Below, one piece after another: positions 28,767 to 35,922 of a stretch of DNA of 64,000 nucleotides (position 1 is the first letter of the stretch; every line of letters starts with the position of its first letter). The stretch lies in NCBI RefSeq assembly GCF_009807005.1, contig NZ_WUBR01000001.1, positions 496,001-560,000 of the forward strand. Direction: 5' to 3'. The position numbers were made by a program, and so were the translations under genes. The stretch comes from Aurantiacibacter rhizosphaerae. Its GTDB lineage: Bacteria > Pseudomonadota > Alphaproteobacteria > Sphingomonadales > Sphingomonadaceae. Below the pieces are notes generated by a model. That model was not told where the DNA came from. It saw nothing but the letters and a program-made list of their open reading frames with translations, and searched no databases.

Positions 28767-28869
28767 GTCACCGAAGCCGTGTTCCCCCACGACGATGGGT
28801 TGTCCTTCAAATTGCCGTTGCGGACCGTGCGATCAGATGTTCAACTCAGCGCCACCAAGCTTCGGTGAC
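28767..28869. repeat. Widely spaced 11-bp inverted repeat upstream of alpA-type gene
   Basis: GTCACCGAAGC at 28767-28777 is repeated in inverse at 28859-28869 (GCTTCGGTGAC), a perfect match separated by 81 bases. The pair flanks the probable promoter region of the AlpA-type gene and is a good candidate for two binding sites of a looping regulator, perhaps AlpA itself. The arms are too far apart for a simple terminator. Confidence 0.45.
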
Positions 28870-28906
28870 GCGACAAACGCTATGCGAATCGCAATGATGT
28901 AGGAAA

Positions 28907-28921
28907 GAACAAAAATAGAAC
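28907..28921. promoter_or_regulatory. SOS-type box GAAC-N7-GAAC (site 1)
   Basis: The sequence GAACAAAAATAGAAC fits the direct-repeat LexA box of Alphaproteobacteria (GAAC, seven bases, GAAC). It lies in the 347-base region between the leftward alpA-type gene and the rightward gene at 29088. The rest of that gap holds the inverted repeat at 28767-28869, and I see no further gene in it. The binding protein could be the host LexA or an S24 repressor such as that at 58231-58866. Confidence 0.55.
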
Positions 28922-29087
28922 AAATGCCGTTCCGCATTGGCGGGTGGACGATGTTGGATCGCTATGGACAATCCGGGACTGAAAGAATTTTTGCCGCTGG
29001 TGTCCGCTTTCGGCCAATGCAGGTCCGAATCGGCGGTTCTGGTGCAACGGGAGACCGGTTTTCGCGCGAATCGCAGCTTGAGCCGAT

Positions 29088-29681
29088 ATGACAAGCAAAC
29101 GCGCTTTCGCTTTGCACGTTGATGCGGACATGCAAAGAAGGCGCGAAAATCTTTACACGTTAGCGGATTTGCGGATGCAGCAACTTCGGTCGGATAATGC
29201 CATCTGGGATGATGGCGAATGGATCAGCTGGGACGAAATCAACGAGCAAATCCAGTACAAGGAATGGCGGGCAAAATATCCCAATGCCGATCTGTCGCTG
29301 GTCTCGATATTCGAGAACCTGATCGGCACGGCTGAAGATTATCACCTTCACACAGGCAAGCACCTTCAGGTGTATGGCGATATCGGAGAGCTCTACGGGG
29401 CGATCACGCACGGCATAAAGCTGCACCGCAACTACGCTCAAGGATCGGACGGACGGCTCGGCAATGACCTGGTCGAGGTCAAGACAATCACACCATTCAA
29501 GAGCAATGACCGGGTCACGCTGAACCTCAGACGGAACTTCAGCATGGTCTTTCTGGTCAAGATCACCTCTGACTTCGAGGTTCGCGGGAAGCTCATTCCA
29601 CGCAAGGCCTTGCCCCGTGTCAAGGGTGACAAGCTGGTTCTTGAGTGGGCGGATATTGGGGCTGAGCGAGGGGAGCCCTAG
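29088..29681 (+). CDS. Predicted PD-(D/E)XK-like protein, 197 aa
   Basis: The second half holds GDIGELYGAITHGIKL, GSDGRLGNDLVEVKTI and a following basic segment, in which a Glu, an Asp and Glu-X-Lys are spaced as in restriction-endonuclease-like folds (about residues 103-135). I know no firm name for the family. The N-terminal part is charged and helical. It is encoded alone on this strand and shares a CTAG with the stop of the opposite toxin gene. It may be a nuclease or a DNA-binding accessory protein. An SOS-type box lies about 170 bases upstream of its ATG. Confidence 0.6.
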   Translation: MTSKRAFALHVDADMQRRRENLYTLADLRMQQLRSDNAIWDDGEWISWDEINEQIQYKEWRAKYPNADLSLVSIFENLIGTAEDYHLHTGKHLQVYGDIGELYGAITHGIKLHRNYAQGSDGRLGNDLVEVKTITPFKSNDRVTLNLRRNFSMVFLVKITSDFEVRGKLIPRKALPRVKGDKLVLEWADIGAERGEP

Positions 29682-30358
29682 GCGCCTAGCGTTGCACGCA
29701 ACAGCTGCACTGTAATCGCCTGCGCTTCGTCAACCAAGTGACCGTTATGATCGCGGTACATGAGTTGCTTGATGATTGAGCTAGCGAACTCAGGCTTCAT
29801 ATTTTCCGCAGCTCGAAGGGCATTCGTACATCGATCAACTCCACATTCCCGGAGGGCATTGATCACGTAGTCTTTGCCCAGCTTTTCGTTGGTAGCCGCG
29901 ATATCGAACATATCGCGTGGCTGCATCGATGCACCGCGATAGTAGACCTTCTTAGCAACTATCTCTGCCGCAGTTTCCTGCCGGATTGTTCGCCCCCGTA
30001 GCTCACTGACCTGTGATGGCTCTGGCGTAATGTCGGCACAGCAAATGAAGTCGATTTCACCAATGTCCTCGAAGATCAGTTTGAGGGAACCTGCGCCGTC
30101 TGTTTTGTAGGTGTCTGGCATTCGATCGAGCTCAAACCCCTGCGTCTCGGGATTGAGGTAAGGGAGGAATTGGGGATCGGAAAGGAAGAGGTCGATGTCA
30201 TGGCTCTCGCGATGATCGATCTGGAGCATCAATGCAGTCCCACCTCCGAACGACCAATCTGGCTCGCGGCCAACGGCTTCGGTGGTTCGCGCGATGATGT
30301 CGGATGCCAAATCAAATAGAAGCGGCCATTGGCTCGGCTGCTGTCGAGGCGAGATCAC
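29678..30358 (-). CDS. AbiEii/AbiGii-type nucleotidyltransferase toxin
   Basis: A 226-residue nucleotidyltransferase-fold protein: SFGGGTALMLQIDHRESHDI followed by DLFL gives the GG-x-D-x-D pattern of AbiEii-family enzymes (about residues 36-57), with EIDFICCAD as a further acidic strand. Such toxins transfer nucleotides to tRNA or other targets and act in abortive infection. The GTG start at 30358 lies four bases after the stop of the 87-residue upstream gene, so they form a pair. The partner is not an obvious AbiEi winged-helix antitoxin. Confidence 0.85.
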   Translation of the reverse strand: MISPRQQPSQWPLLFDLASDIIARTTEAVGREPDWSFGGGTALMLQIDHRESHDIDLFLSDPQFLPYLNPETQGFELDRMPDTYKTDGAGSLKLIFEDIGEIDFICCADITPEPSQVSELRGRTIRQETAAEIVAKKVYYRGASMQPRDMFDIAATNEKLGKDYVINALRECGVDRCTNALRAAENMKPEFASSIIKQLMYRDHNGHLVDEAQAITVQLLRATLGA

Positions 30359-30362
30359 TTTC

Positions 30363-30626
30363 TCAGGCTGCTAGAGGCAGCGAGTACCCAGCCATCTTGG
30401 AAAACTGGCCAGCGACAGCTTTCGCCATATCCTCATTGACCTTCATTTCAGCCATGAAGGCTTTCTGGATCGCTGGTGCCACTTCCGAGAAGAAAGCGAA
30501 GACGCTGGCGTCACACGTTTCCACACTCGATGGGTCAGCGATGAGCGCAGCGAGTTGATGAGCGGAATGGTTCGCCCCATAGGGGGCGTTCACCGTTGCC
30601 AGAACCTGTGCAGTTAGGTTGCTCAT
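30363..30626 (-). CDS. Putative antitoxin partner of AbiEii-type toxin, 87 aa
   Basis: A small helical protein placed directly before the nucleotidyltransferase toxin gene, and therefore the likely antitoxin. It lacks the HTH and wing expected of AbiEi, and its sequence (ALIADPSSVETCDASVFAFF, QKAFMAEMKVNEDMAK) does not suggest a known DNA-binding fold. The ATG at 30626 has an AGG six bases upstream. The 200-base upstream region holds an SOS-type box and interlocking inverted repeats, which could be its operator. Confidence 0.6.
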   Translation of the reverse strand: MSNLTAQVLATVNAPYGANHSAHQLAALIADPSSVETCDASVFAFFSEVAPAIQKAFMAEMKVNEDMAKAVAGQFSKMAGYSLPLAA

Positions 30627-30694
30627 CTTAAACCTGCGGAATCGATCTCAGGGTGAGAATATACGCTTCATGCGTTAGCAAAACAAGAATGTTC

Positions 30695-30709
30695 GAACAT
30701 AGGAAGAAC
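30695..30709. promoter_or_regulatory. SOS-type box GAAC-N7-GAAC (site 2)
   Basis: The sequence GAACATAGGAAGAAC fits the alphaproteobacterial LexA box. It also overlaps a 10-bp palindrome, TGTTCGAACA, at 30690-30699. It lies 70-85 bases upstream of the antitoxin ATG and would place the toxin-antitoxin pair under damage control. It is the weakest of the four sites in its flanking bases. Confidence 0.45.
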
Positions 30710-30723
30710 GCAGAGGGCCAATC

Positions 30724-30767
30724 CGCGATTTATCCCGCATTTTTCAAAAATCGCGTTTTGCGGGATA
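30724..30767. repeat. Two interlocking inverted repeats
   Basis: CGCGATTT at 30724-30731 pairs with AAATCGCG at 30748-30755. TATCCCGCA at 30731-30739 pairs with TGCGGGATA at 30759-30767. The two stems interleave, so as RNA they could form a pseudoknot, and as DNA they could form two overlapping operators. They lie between the nuclease gene's stop and the toxin-antitoxin promoter region. Confidence 0.5.
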
Positions 30768-30827
30768 AAAGCCCCTCGATTGCAGACGCGCTCGGACATC
30801 GCTGCGATCCCTTAGAGCTCACTCCAG

Positions 30828-31562
30828 TCATCCATTCAAATTGCGTGAGTGACGGCACCTCGGAAAATTCGAGCATCCAAGGAAAGTCCCGAAACGTCCG
30901 CTCTTCTCAACCAACTGACCATCGCAGCCTTCCATCGGACACGAGATTGCTGCCTCAGGGGCGTCGAAGAGAGGCGTTTGGGGAGCAGGCTTCGGTTTCG
31001 CCCGACGAGTCCGGTAGCGCTGCTTTTTGAATTCCCACGGATGAACGTTGTCGTCATTTGCCCAGATGCCGCGTCGATTTCGCTGAGCATCGTCAAGCGC
31101 CTCGAAGTAGCTTTCATCGGGTCCATAGCGATCGAGTACCCATGCCCATCCATTGAGGATCATTTCCAATTCGATGTTGCGGTGAGATGGTGCAGTCAGT
31201 CCACGAATGAACTGTCCGAGCTGGGAAGCCGCACTGCTGGCACCATTGCTCTGATCCATCTGCAAGTAAGGCACGGCTACGATCCGCTTGTGGCGATCGA
31301 CAATGCCGCCAGTGTCCATCTTTATCAGAATGGCCAGATCGACATGCCTTCCGCCAATGAGCGATTGAAGGAAATCACGCGCTTCGATGCCGCCAGGCTG
31401 CTCCATCTCCGGCGCGTCGATGAACCCCAGCCTGATGGTCACTTCAAGGCTTGCTCCCCGTCGTGGGTTGTCGATACGGGTCAGGAAGCCATCGCCGTCA
31501 AAGACCTTTAGGACAGGCACCCGAATGGTTTCGGAACCGGGATCTTCGGGTGCGATAAGCAA
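30828..31562 (-). CDS. Thermonuclease-like protein with topoisomerase-type zinc finger
   Basis: A 244-residue protein. The N-terminal two thirds is a staphylococcal-nuclease (SNase) fold: KVFDGDGFLTRI, IRLGFIDAPEMEQPGG and a late RNRRGIW. The C-terminal 40 residues are a topoisomerase-type four-Cys zinc finger (CPMEGCDGQL, FLGCSNFPRCRHSRN). The combination suggests a DNA- or RNA-binding nuclease. The TTG start at 31562 is supported by AGGAGG eight bases upstream, and no better start exists. It is the last gene before the right end of element A. An unrelated SNase-fold protein occurs near the left end of element B. Confidence 0.85.
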   Translation of the reverse strand: MLIAPEDPGSETIRVPVLKVFDGDGFLTRIDNPRRGASLEVTIRLGFIDAPEMEQPGGIEARDFLQSLIGGRHVDLAILIKMDTGGIVDRHKRIVAVPYLQMDQSNGASSAASQLGQFIRGLTAPSHRNIELEMILNGWAWVLDRYGPDESYFEALDDAQRNRRGIWANDDNVHPWEFKKQRYRTRRAKPKPAPQTPLFDAPEAAISCPMEGCDGQLVEKSGRFGTFLGCSNFPRCRHSRNLNG

Positions 31563-31864
31563 ATGCCAATCCTCCTCAACGTCGCGAACAGCATTGTAGC
31601 GAAAATGTATATCGTTTCACTTAGCATCCGATTTTCGGAGCTGGTCGCCACCGCGTCAAATGCATCGCATTGGAGCTGGTCGGCCATGCAAATTTGCTGG
31701 AAATCAGACGCGTTTTGCGTTAATAGGCGCCTATTGAAATCATTGAGTTTTTCCGAGGGTGGGACCCAAATCCTCTGGTAAAAATACATTCTGGGGGCAC
31801 CAACGGGGGCCTCACTTAAGTAACCAAGGTCAAGATTCTCGCAGTTTTGCGACATTCTGAGAGC

Positions 31865-31889
31865 GGTTCGAGTCCTCTTCTGGGCACCA
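31865..31889 (+). other. Attachment site: 3' end of a tRNA (tRNA-Leu-like) with CCA
   Basis: GGTTCGAGTCCTCTTCTGGG continuing to CACCA at 31889 is the T-loop, acceptor strand and CCA of a tRNA, most like alphaproteobacterial tRNA-Leu. The bases before it do not continue a tRNA, so only the 3' end is present. That is the usual mark of a tyrosine-integrase attachment repeat, and it lies 165 bases before the integrase of element B. The rest of the region 31563-32054 holds no gene I can support. Confidence 0.75.
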
Positions 31890-32006
31890 TTTGTTCTTCT
31901 CACGTTCTCCCAAATAATCTATAAAACCCGCAGAAATCCTAGGGATTTGGCCCTTGGATCGTTCCGGATCGTCCCGCCTGTTCTCGGGGGTTCCAGACAC
32001 TTTTGT

Positions 32007-32050
32007 GGGCCTTTTGAGGCCGTTTCGCAAAGGCCCAGATGAAAAGGCCC
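32007..32050 (+). promoter_or_regulatory. Integrase leader with alternative hairpins over the ribosome-binding site
   Basis: GGGCCTTTT at 32007-32015 can pair either with AAAGGCCC at 32029-32036 or with AAAAGGCCC at 32042-32050. The latter contains the AAAAGG that serves as Shine-Dalgarno for the integrase ATG at 32055. The arrangement suggests that folding of the leader could open or hide the start site. Confidence 0.45.
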
Positions 32051-32054
32051 CCAC

Positions 32055-33278
32055 ATGCCGCTGACAGATACTCGCCTCCGCGCACTCAAGCCCAAGGATA
32101 AGCCGTACAAGGTAACCGATGAGCGCGGCCTATATGTTGAGGTCACGCCGACCGGCGGCAAACTTTGGCGATTCCGATACCGGATCGGCGGCGCGCAAAA
32201 GAAGCTCTGCATCGGCAGCTATCCCGACATCAGCCTCAAGCAAGCGCGAGACGCGGCCTACGAGGCGCGTCGAGCTGTTGCTTCTGGGGGCGACCCGGCC
32301 TTTGAGAAGCGGAAGCGGAAAATCCGCGCAGAGTTTCTTTCTGCACAGACGTTCGAGGCAGTCGCACGTGAGTATATTGAACAGATGATGGTCCAGAATG
32401 GCCGCGCCGATGGCACGATCGTCAAGGCCAATTATTTCCTCGACAAGCTTGCGCCTGCCATCGGCAACCGACCCATCCACGAGATCGAGCCGTTCGAAGT
32501 CCTGGCTCCTCTGAAACGACTGGAAGCCACTGGTAAGCACGAGACTGCGAAGAAATGCCGCTCGTTCGCAGGCCGCGTGTTTCGCTACGGTGTCGCTACC
32601 ACCCGCTGCAAATCCGATCCGACCAGTATGCTGAGGGGCGCTCTCGTAACGCCGAGAGCCACGCATTATGCAGCAATCCTCGAGCCCACCGAGCTAGGCG
32701 GGCTGCTGCGCGCAATCGACGACTTCACTGGCTACATGGTGACCAAGTTTGCTTTGCAGATCGCGCCGCATGTGTTCGTACGCCCCGGCGAACTCCGCCA
32801 CGCCGAATGGCATGAGATCGACCTGGTCGATGGGGTCTGGAAGATCCCTGCCGGTAAAATGAAAGCGCGCCGAGCGCATGCCGTCCCGCTGTCCAAGCAA
32901 GTTAGAGGCTATCTCACAGACCTGGCCGAGATGCTCGGCCGCGAAGGATATGTCTTCCCGTCTGCGCGCAGCTCCAAGCGTCCCATGAGTGAAAACACGC
33001 TCAATGCCGCATTTCGTCGTATGGGATATTCGAAGGAAGAAGTCACCGCGCATGGACTCCGGGCGACAGCATCGACATTCCTGAACGAGTCGGGCCTTTG
33101 GAATCCCGATGCGATCGAGCGTGCCCTTGCACATGGCGACAGCAATGTTGTGCGTGGCATCTACCATCGCGGCAAACATTGGGAAGAGCGCGTGCGCATG
33201 GCTCAATGGTGGAGCGACTACCTCGATGAGCTCCGCACAGGAGGAAAGGTCATCATGGGAAAATTTGCGAAGGGTTGA
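32055..33278 (+). CDS. Tyrosine integrase of P4 type, element B
   Basis: A complete 407-residue recombinase. The first 90 residues are the arm-binding DUF4102-type domain (LTDTRLRALKPKDKPYKVTD, GKLWRFRYR), then the core-binding domain and the catalytic domain with FVRPGELRHAEW, HGLRATAST and RALAHGD. The C-terminal Tyr lies in the RGIYHRGKHW segment. The ATG at 32055 has AAAAGG seven bases upstream. High similarity to the truncated integrase at 2-871 suggests that the two use the same attachment site, which would explain the tandem arrangement. Confidence 0.96.
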   Translation: MPLTDTRLRALKPKDKPYKVTDERGLYVEVTPTGGKLWRFRYRIGGAQKKLCIGSYPDISLKQARDAAYEARRAVASGGDPAFEKRKRKIRAEFLSAQTFEAVAREYIEQMMVQNGRADGTIVKANYFLDKLAPAIGNRPIHEIEPFEVLAPLKRLEATGKHETAKKCRSFAGRVFRYGVATTRCKSDPTSMLRGALVTPRATHYAAILEPTELGGLLRAIDDFTGYMVTKFALQIAPHVFVRPGELRHAEWHEIDLVDGVWKIPAGKMKARRAHAVPLSKQVRGYLTDLAEMLGREGYVFPSARSSKRPMSENTLNAAFRRMGYSKEEVTAHGLRATASTFLNESGLWNPDAIERALAHGDSNVVRGIYHRGKHWEERVRMAQWWSDYLDELRTGGKVIMGKFAKG

Positions 33279-33414
33279 TCGGAAGAACGAATTTCTTCTC
33301 AGCCAGTGCAGGATTCAAGGCTCAGGACCAGCCCTATCAGGGACACTGACGCGAGCAAGGCGAACTCAATTCTGATGCCCCAGACCTTAAGCCACTTCCG
33401 CATCGTGCCGAGCC

Positions 33415-33609
33415 TCAGTTCGTAGAGCTTTGGCAGCTAAGCTGATCGAAGCGCTCAGCAACAGTCTTCCACGTTGCTATGCCTGCCTCGTCTCCTTCGT
33501 TGGATAGCCGCTGGATTTGCTGCGCGATATACGCGGTTCCCTCTTCGCCATGGTTCTTTTCGACCCAGAGCGCGACGGCCCACAATTCCTGATCGCGGTT
33601 CAGCACCAT
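33415..33609 (-). CDS. DUF6961-like small protein
   Basis: A 64-residue helical protein with the RDQELWAVALWVEKNHGEEG and GDEAGIATWKTVAERF patterns that I associate with DUF6961, a short family frequent in Sphingomonadales. The function is unknown. It overlaps the end of the nuclease gene by ten bases and is the last gene of the leftward transglycosylase-nuclease operon. Confidence 0.65.
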   Translation of the reverse strand: MVLNRDQELWAVALWVEKNHGEEGTAYIAQQIQRLSNEGDEAGIATWKTVAERFDQLSCQSSTN

Positions 33610-34151
33610 GTCTCACGTCTCCCGGTCCAGGTCCGCGCCAGCCCTTCGCTGACCAGCTGATCGCCAAGCGAGCGGCCGCCGCGCGTTACAACCCGCAATT
33701 TGCGACCGTACTGATCCTCATCTCTGCTCCCGATAGTCGTCAGTTCAAAGGGCCCGTCATTGAGCAATTCGACAAGGCGGTACGTCGCACGCATGCCGAG
33801 TTGGTACTCATAGTCGCAGCGAGGCTCGCTGATCTCGGGAGTGTCGATGTCGGCAATCCGGATCTTCACGCCATTAAGCCAGAAAGTATCTCCATCCACG
33901 ACGCATATGCGCCGGATCGATCCGCAGACGTCGAATTGCGGGGAGCTCGCTTGCTGGAATAGAGTTTGAGGCTGCTGATCATCGTTAGCAAGGCTGGCAT
34001 CATGGACTGGCCAGTTGAGTGCCAGCATCCCTCCAGCAAATACGATCGCGAATGCTCCCAAACCCAACGCGATCTCCTTTCTGAGCTTCCGGCGCTTCTG
34101 TACCTTCAACGCCTTGCGAAAGTCGAACGGCTCACCGGGGGTCTCACTCAC
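33600..34151 (-). CDS. Membrane-anchored thermonuclease-family protein
   Basis: A 183-residue SNase-fold protein with a basic cytoplasmic start, one membrane segment (IALGLGAFAIVFAGGMLALN, about residues 27-46) and a nuclease domain with VVDGDTFWLNGVKIRIADID followed by TPE, and DEDQYGRKLR. It would face the periplasm, and could degrade DNA or act in transfer. The GTG start at 34151 has GGA eight bases upstream. It lies between the lytic transglycosylase and the DUF6961-like gene, in an arrangement that looks like element backbone. Confidence 0.85.
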   Translation of the reverse strand: MSETPGEPFDFRKALKVQKRRKLRKEIALGLGAFAIVFAGGMLALNWPVHDASLANDDQQPQTLFQQASSPQFDVCGSIRRICVVDGDTFWLNGVKIRIADIDTPEISEPRCDYEYQLGMRATYRLVELLNDGPFELTTIGSRDEDQYGRKLRVVTRGGRSLGDQLVSEGLARTWTGRRETWC

Positions 34152-34215
34152 TGGCGTTGTCCGTCTTCATTCCGGCACATGATTTCAGACAATAGCCGGA
34201 AATCAGGTAGTTTCG

Positions 34216-34800
34216 TCAATTGTACGTACCAATTGCTTGCCAACGTCCCAACACAGACCGGACATATTGCGGCGTTTCACCATTGTTGGGAATGCCGCGT
34301 GATCGGGAGACGGCACCCGGGCCAGCATTGTAAGCAGCCAAGGCCAGGTGGACTGCGTCGAACCGGTCTAACATATCGCGAAGGTACCTGGCGCCACCGT
34401 CGATCGATGCAAGAGGGTCATGACGGTTCCGGACGCCCAGTTCTCTCGCCGTGGCCGGCATAAGCTGAGCCAGCCCGGCAGCACCGGCTGGACTAACAGC
34501 CATCGGATTGAAGCGGGACTCAGCCCAGATAAGAGCACGAAGCAGGTTGGTCGGAAGCCCGTAACGGCGTTCAGCCTCGGCTATCGCCGCCATATACAGG
34601 CCCTCCCGGTAGGATACGATTGCTGGCCCGGCTTGGTAGATTGCAGGAAGATATTCCCTTGCCGGCTGCTGGTCCGTCTCCGGTGGAACGATCGCGTGCT
34701 CGAACAAGGTGAAATCCTGGGCGCGGACTTGCTGGGAGGAGGTCGCGATCATTCCCAAACAGGCGACCGCTATCGCGGTCCGACGATTGAGGCAGGTCAT
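34216..34800 (-). CDS. Secreted lytic transglycosylase (VirB1-like)
   Basis: A 194-residue peptidoglycan hydrolase. The ATG at 34800 gives a clear signal peptide (RRTAIAVACLGMIATSSQQV ending at RAQ), then an SLT domain with the catalytic Glu in LIWAESRFNPMAV, GLAQLMPATAREL and AAYNAGPGAV. Longer frames to 34962 only add sequence before the signal peptide. Such enzymes open the cell wall for conjugation machines, yet no other secretion genes lie here, so it may assist a helper system. An SOS-type box at 34835-34849 lies just upstream. Confidence 0.9.
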   Translation of the reverse strand: MTCLNRRTAIAVACLGMIATSSQQVRAQDFTLFEHAIVPPETDQQPAREYLPAIYQAGPAIVSYREGLYMAAIAEAERRYGLPTNLLRALIWAESRFNPMAVSPAGAAGLAQLMPATARELGVRNRHDPLASIDGGARYLRDMLDRFDAVHLALAAYNAGPGAVSRSRGIPNNGETPQYVRSVLGRWQAIGTYN

Positions 34801-34834
34801 CTCGAGTGGTGCTCCATTGATTCGAATCCCGATA

Positions 34835-34849
34835 GAACATAAATAGAAC
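34835..34849. promoter_or_regulatory. SOS-type box GAAC-N7-GAAC (site 3)
   Basis: GAACATAAATAGAAC matches the alphaproteobacterial LexA box and closely resembles site 1. It lies in the 138-base divergent region between the lytic transglycosylase gene and the primase-like gene and could control both directions of the element B backbone. Confidence 0.6.
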
Positions 34850-34938
34850 ACATGCCTGTAGGAAAGCAGCGAATGCCTTCCTTTGGGAGAGGAGAGGAAC
34901 GCTGATGAGGGGGCCACTTTGCATGCTGAGGAGCTCGC

Positions 34939-35847
34939 ATGTCCCTGTCTGTCCAAACTCATCCCAACCGGTCACTTGCCGAGACCGCTCGTCGTATTTG
35001 CGAATCGCGAGGGGGCAAATGGTCCGGCACAAAGGGCATTGCTTGTTGCCCCGCGCATGATGACCGCACGCCGTCCCTCGGTGTGACGCTCGGCCAAAAG
35101 GCCATTCTCTTCCACTGCTTCGCGGGATGCGATCAGCAGAGCGTGCTTGCTGCTCTGGCGAGTGAAGGCGTCGACGTAAGCTCGCTCTTTTCAGGTTCTG
35201 CGACTACCGACGGTCCCGAGCCGACCAGAACGCGCAAACCCTCGGCGGCAGCGCTGAGGATCTGGCGCGATGCACAGCCACTGCGTGCCAGTCCGGCAAA
35301 AGCATATCTTGAAAGCCGCGGCATTCTCGCCGCATCTCCTGCGCTCCGCTTCCATCCACGAACCCCGCTTGGTCCGAAGGGACGCACCCGCTTTTTGCGG
35401 GCCATGATTGCGGCAGTCAGCCTCGACGAGGGGCCGATCGCCGTCCATCGCACGTTCCTTTCGGGCAATGCCAAGGCCGACTTCGACAAACCGAAGCGCG
35501 CGCTCGGCGCGCTTGGTGAAGCTGCTGTCCGCCTCTTCGCTCCGGCATCCGGGAAGCTCGGCCTCGCCGAGGGTATCGAGAGCGCGATGTCGGCTTATGC
35601 CCTCACCGGCATCCCCGTCTGGGCGACCCTGGGTAATGAGCGCTTCGGTCTCGTCAGCGTGCCTGAGAGCGTGACCGAGCTTCACCTCTTCGTCGATCAC
35701 GATGCTGGCGGCGAGCTGGCCGCCTCGCGTGGCCTGGCCGCTTATGCCCGCGATGGGCGGACGATCCACGTTCGCAAACCACACTCACGCGACACCGACT
35801 GGAACGATGAACTTACAGCATGGCTGCGCCGCAAAGCGGCGCGGTAG
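34939..35847 (+). CDS. Primase-like Toprim protein (DUF7146-type)
   Basis: A 302-residue protein. The N-terminal CCPAHDDRTPSLGVT and HCFAGC segments are a CHC2-like zinc finger, and the C-terminal half is a Toprim domain with LAEGIESAMSAYALTG and HLFVDHDAGGE (about residues 211-257). This is the layout of plasmid and integrative-element primases. It begins the rightward backbone operon ahead of the strawberry-notch helicase and ParB. It probably primes DNA synthesis during transfer or replication of the element. Confidence 0.85.
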   Translation: MSLSVQTHPNRSLAETARRICESRGGKWSGTKGIACCPAHDDRTPSLGVTLGQKAILFHCFAGCDQQSVLAALASEGVDVSSLFSGSATTDGPEPTRTRKPSAAALRIWRDAQPLRASPAKAYLESRGILAASPALRFHPRTPLGPKGRTRFLRAMIAAVSLDEGPIAVHRTFLSGNAKADFDKPKRALGALGEAAVRLFAPASGKLGLAEGIESAMSAYALTGIPVWATLGNERFGLVSVPESVTELHLFVDHDAGGELAASRGLAAYARDGRTIHVRKPHSRDTDWNDELTAWLRRKAAR

Positions 35848-35922
35848 AGGAGAGAGAGCTTCTCGAATTCCTGATCCGGCAGAGGGCGTGTCCCGATGCC
35901 CTCATCAGGAGGACGAATTGCC

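Larger units (their letters stand above)
1..31889. mobile_element. Integrative and mobilizable element A (left end outside window)
   Basis: This is the span from the truncated integrase at the left edge to the tRNA 3'-end repeat at 31865-31889. It holds an integrase, an AlpA-type regulator, a MobF relaxase with coupling protein, an ArdC antirestriction protein and several defence-type gene sets. I see no VirB/Tra mating-pair genes in it, so I class it as mobilizable rather than self-conjugative. The right boundary rests on the repeat next to a second homologous integrase. The left boundary should be a second copy of that repeat, or the intact tRNA, a few hundred bases before the window. Confidence 0.6.

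Noticed and set aside
31508-31903. Leftward open frame of 131 codons across the attachment repeat
   Set aside because: It overlaps the start of the nuclease gene and the tRNA-end repeat and shows no coding character.
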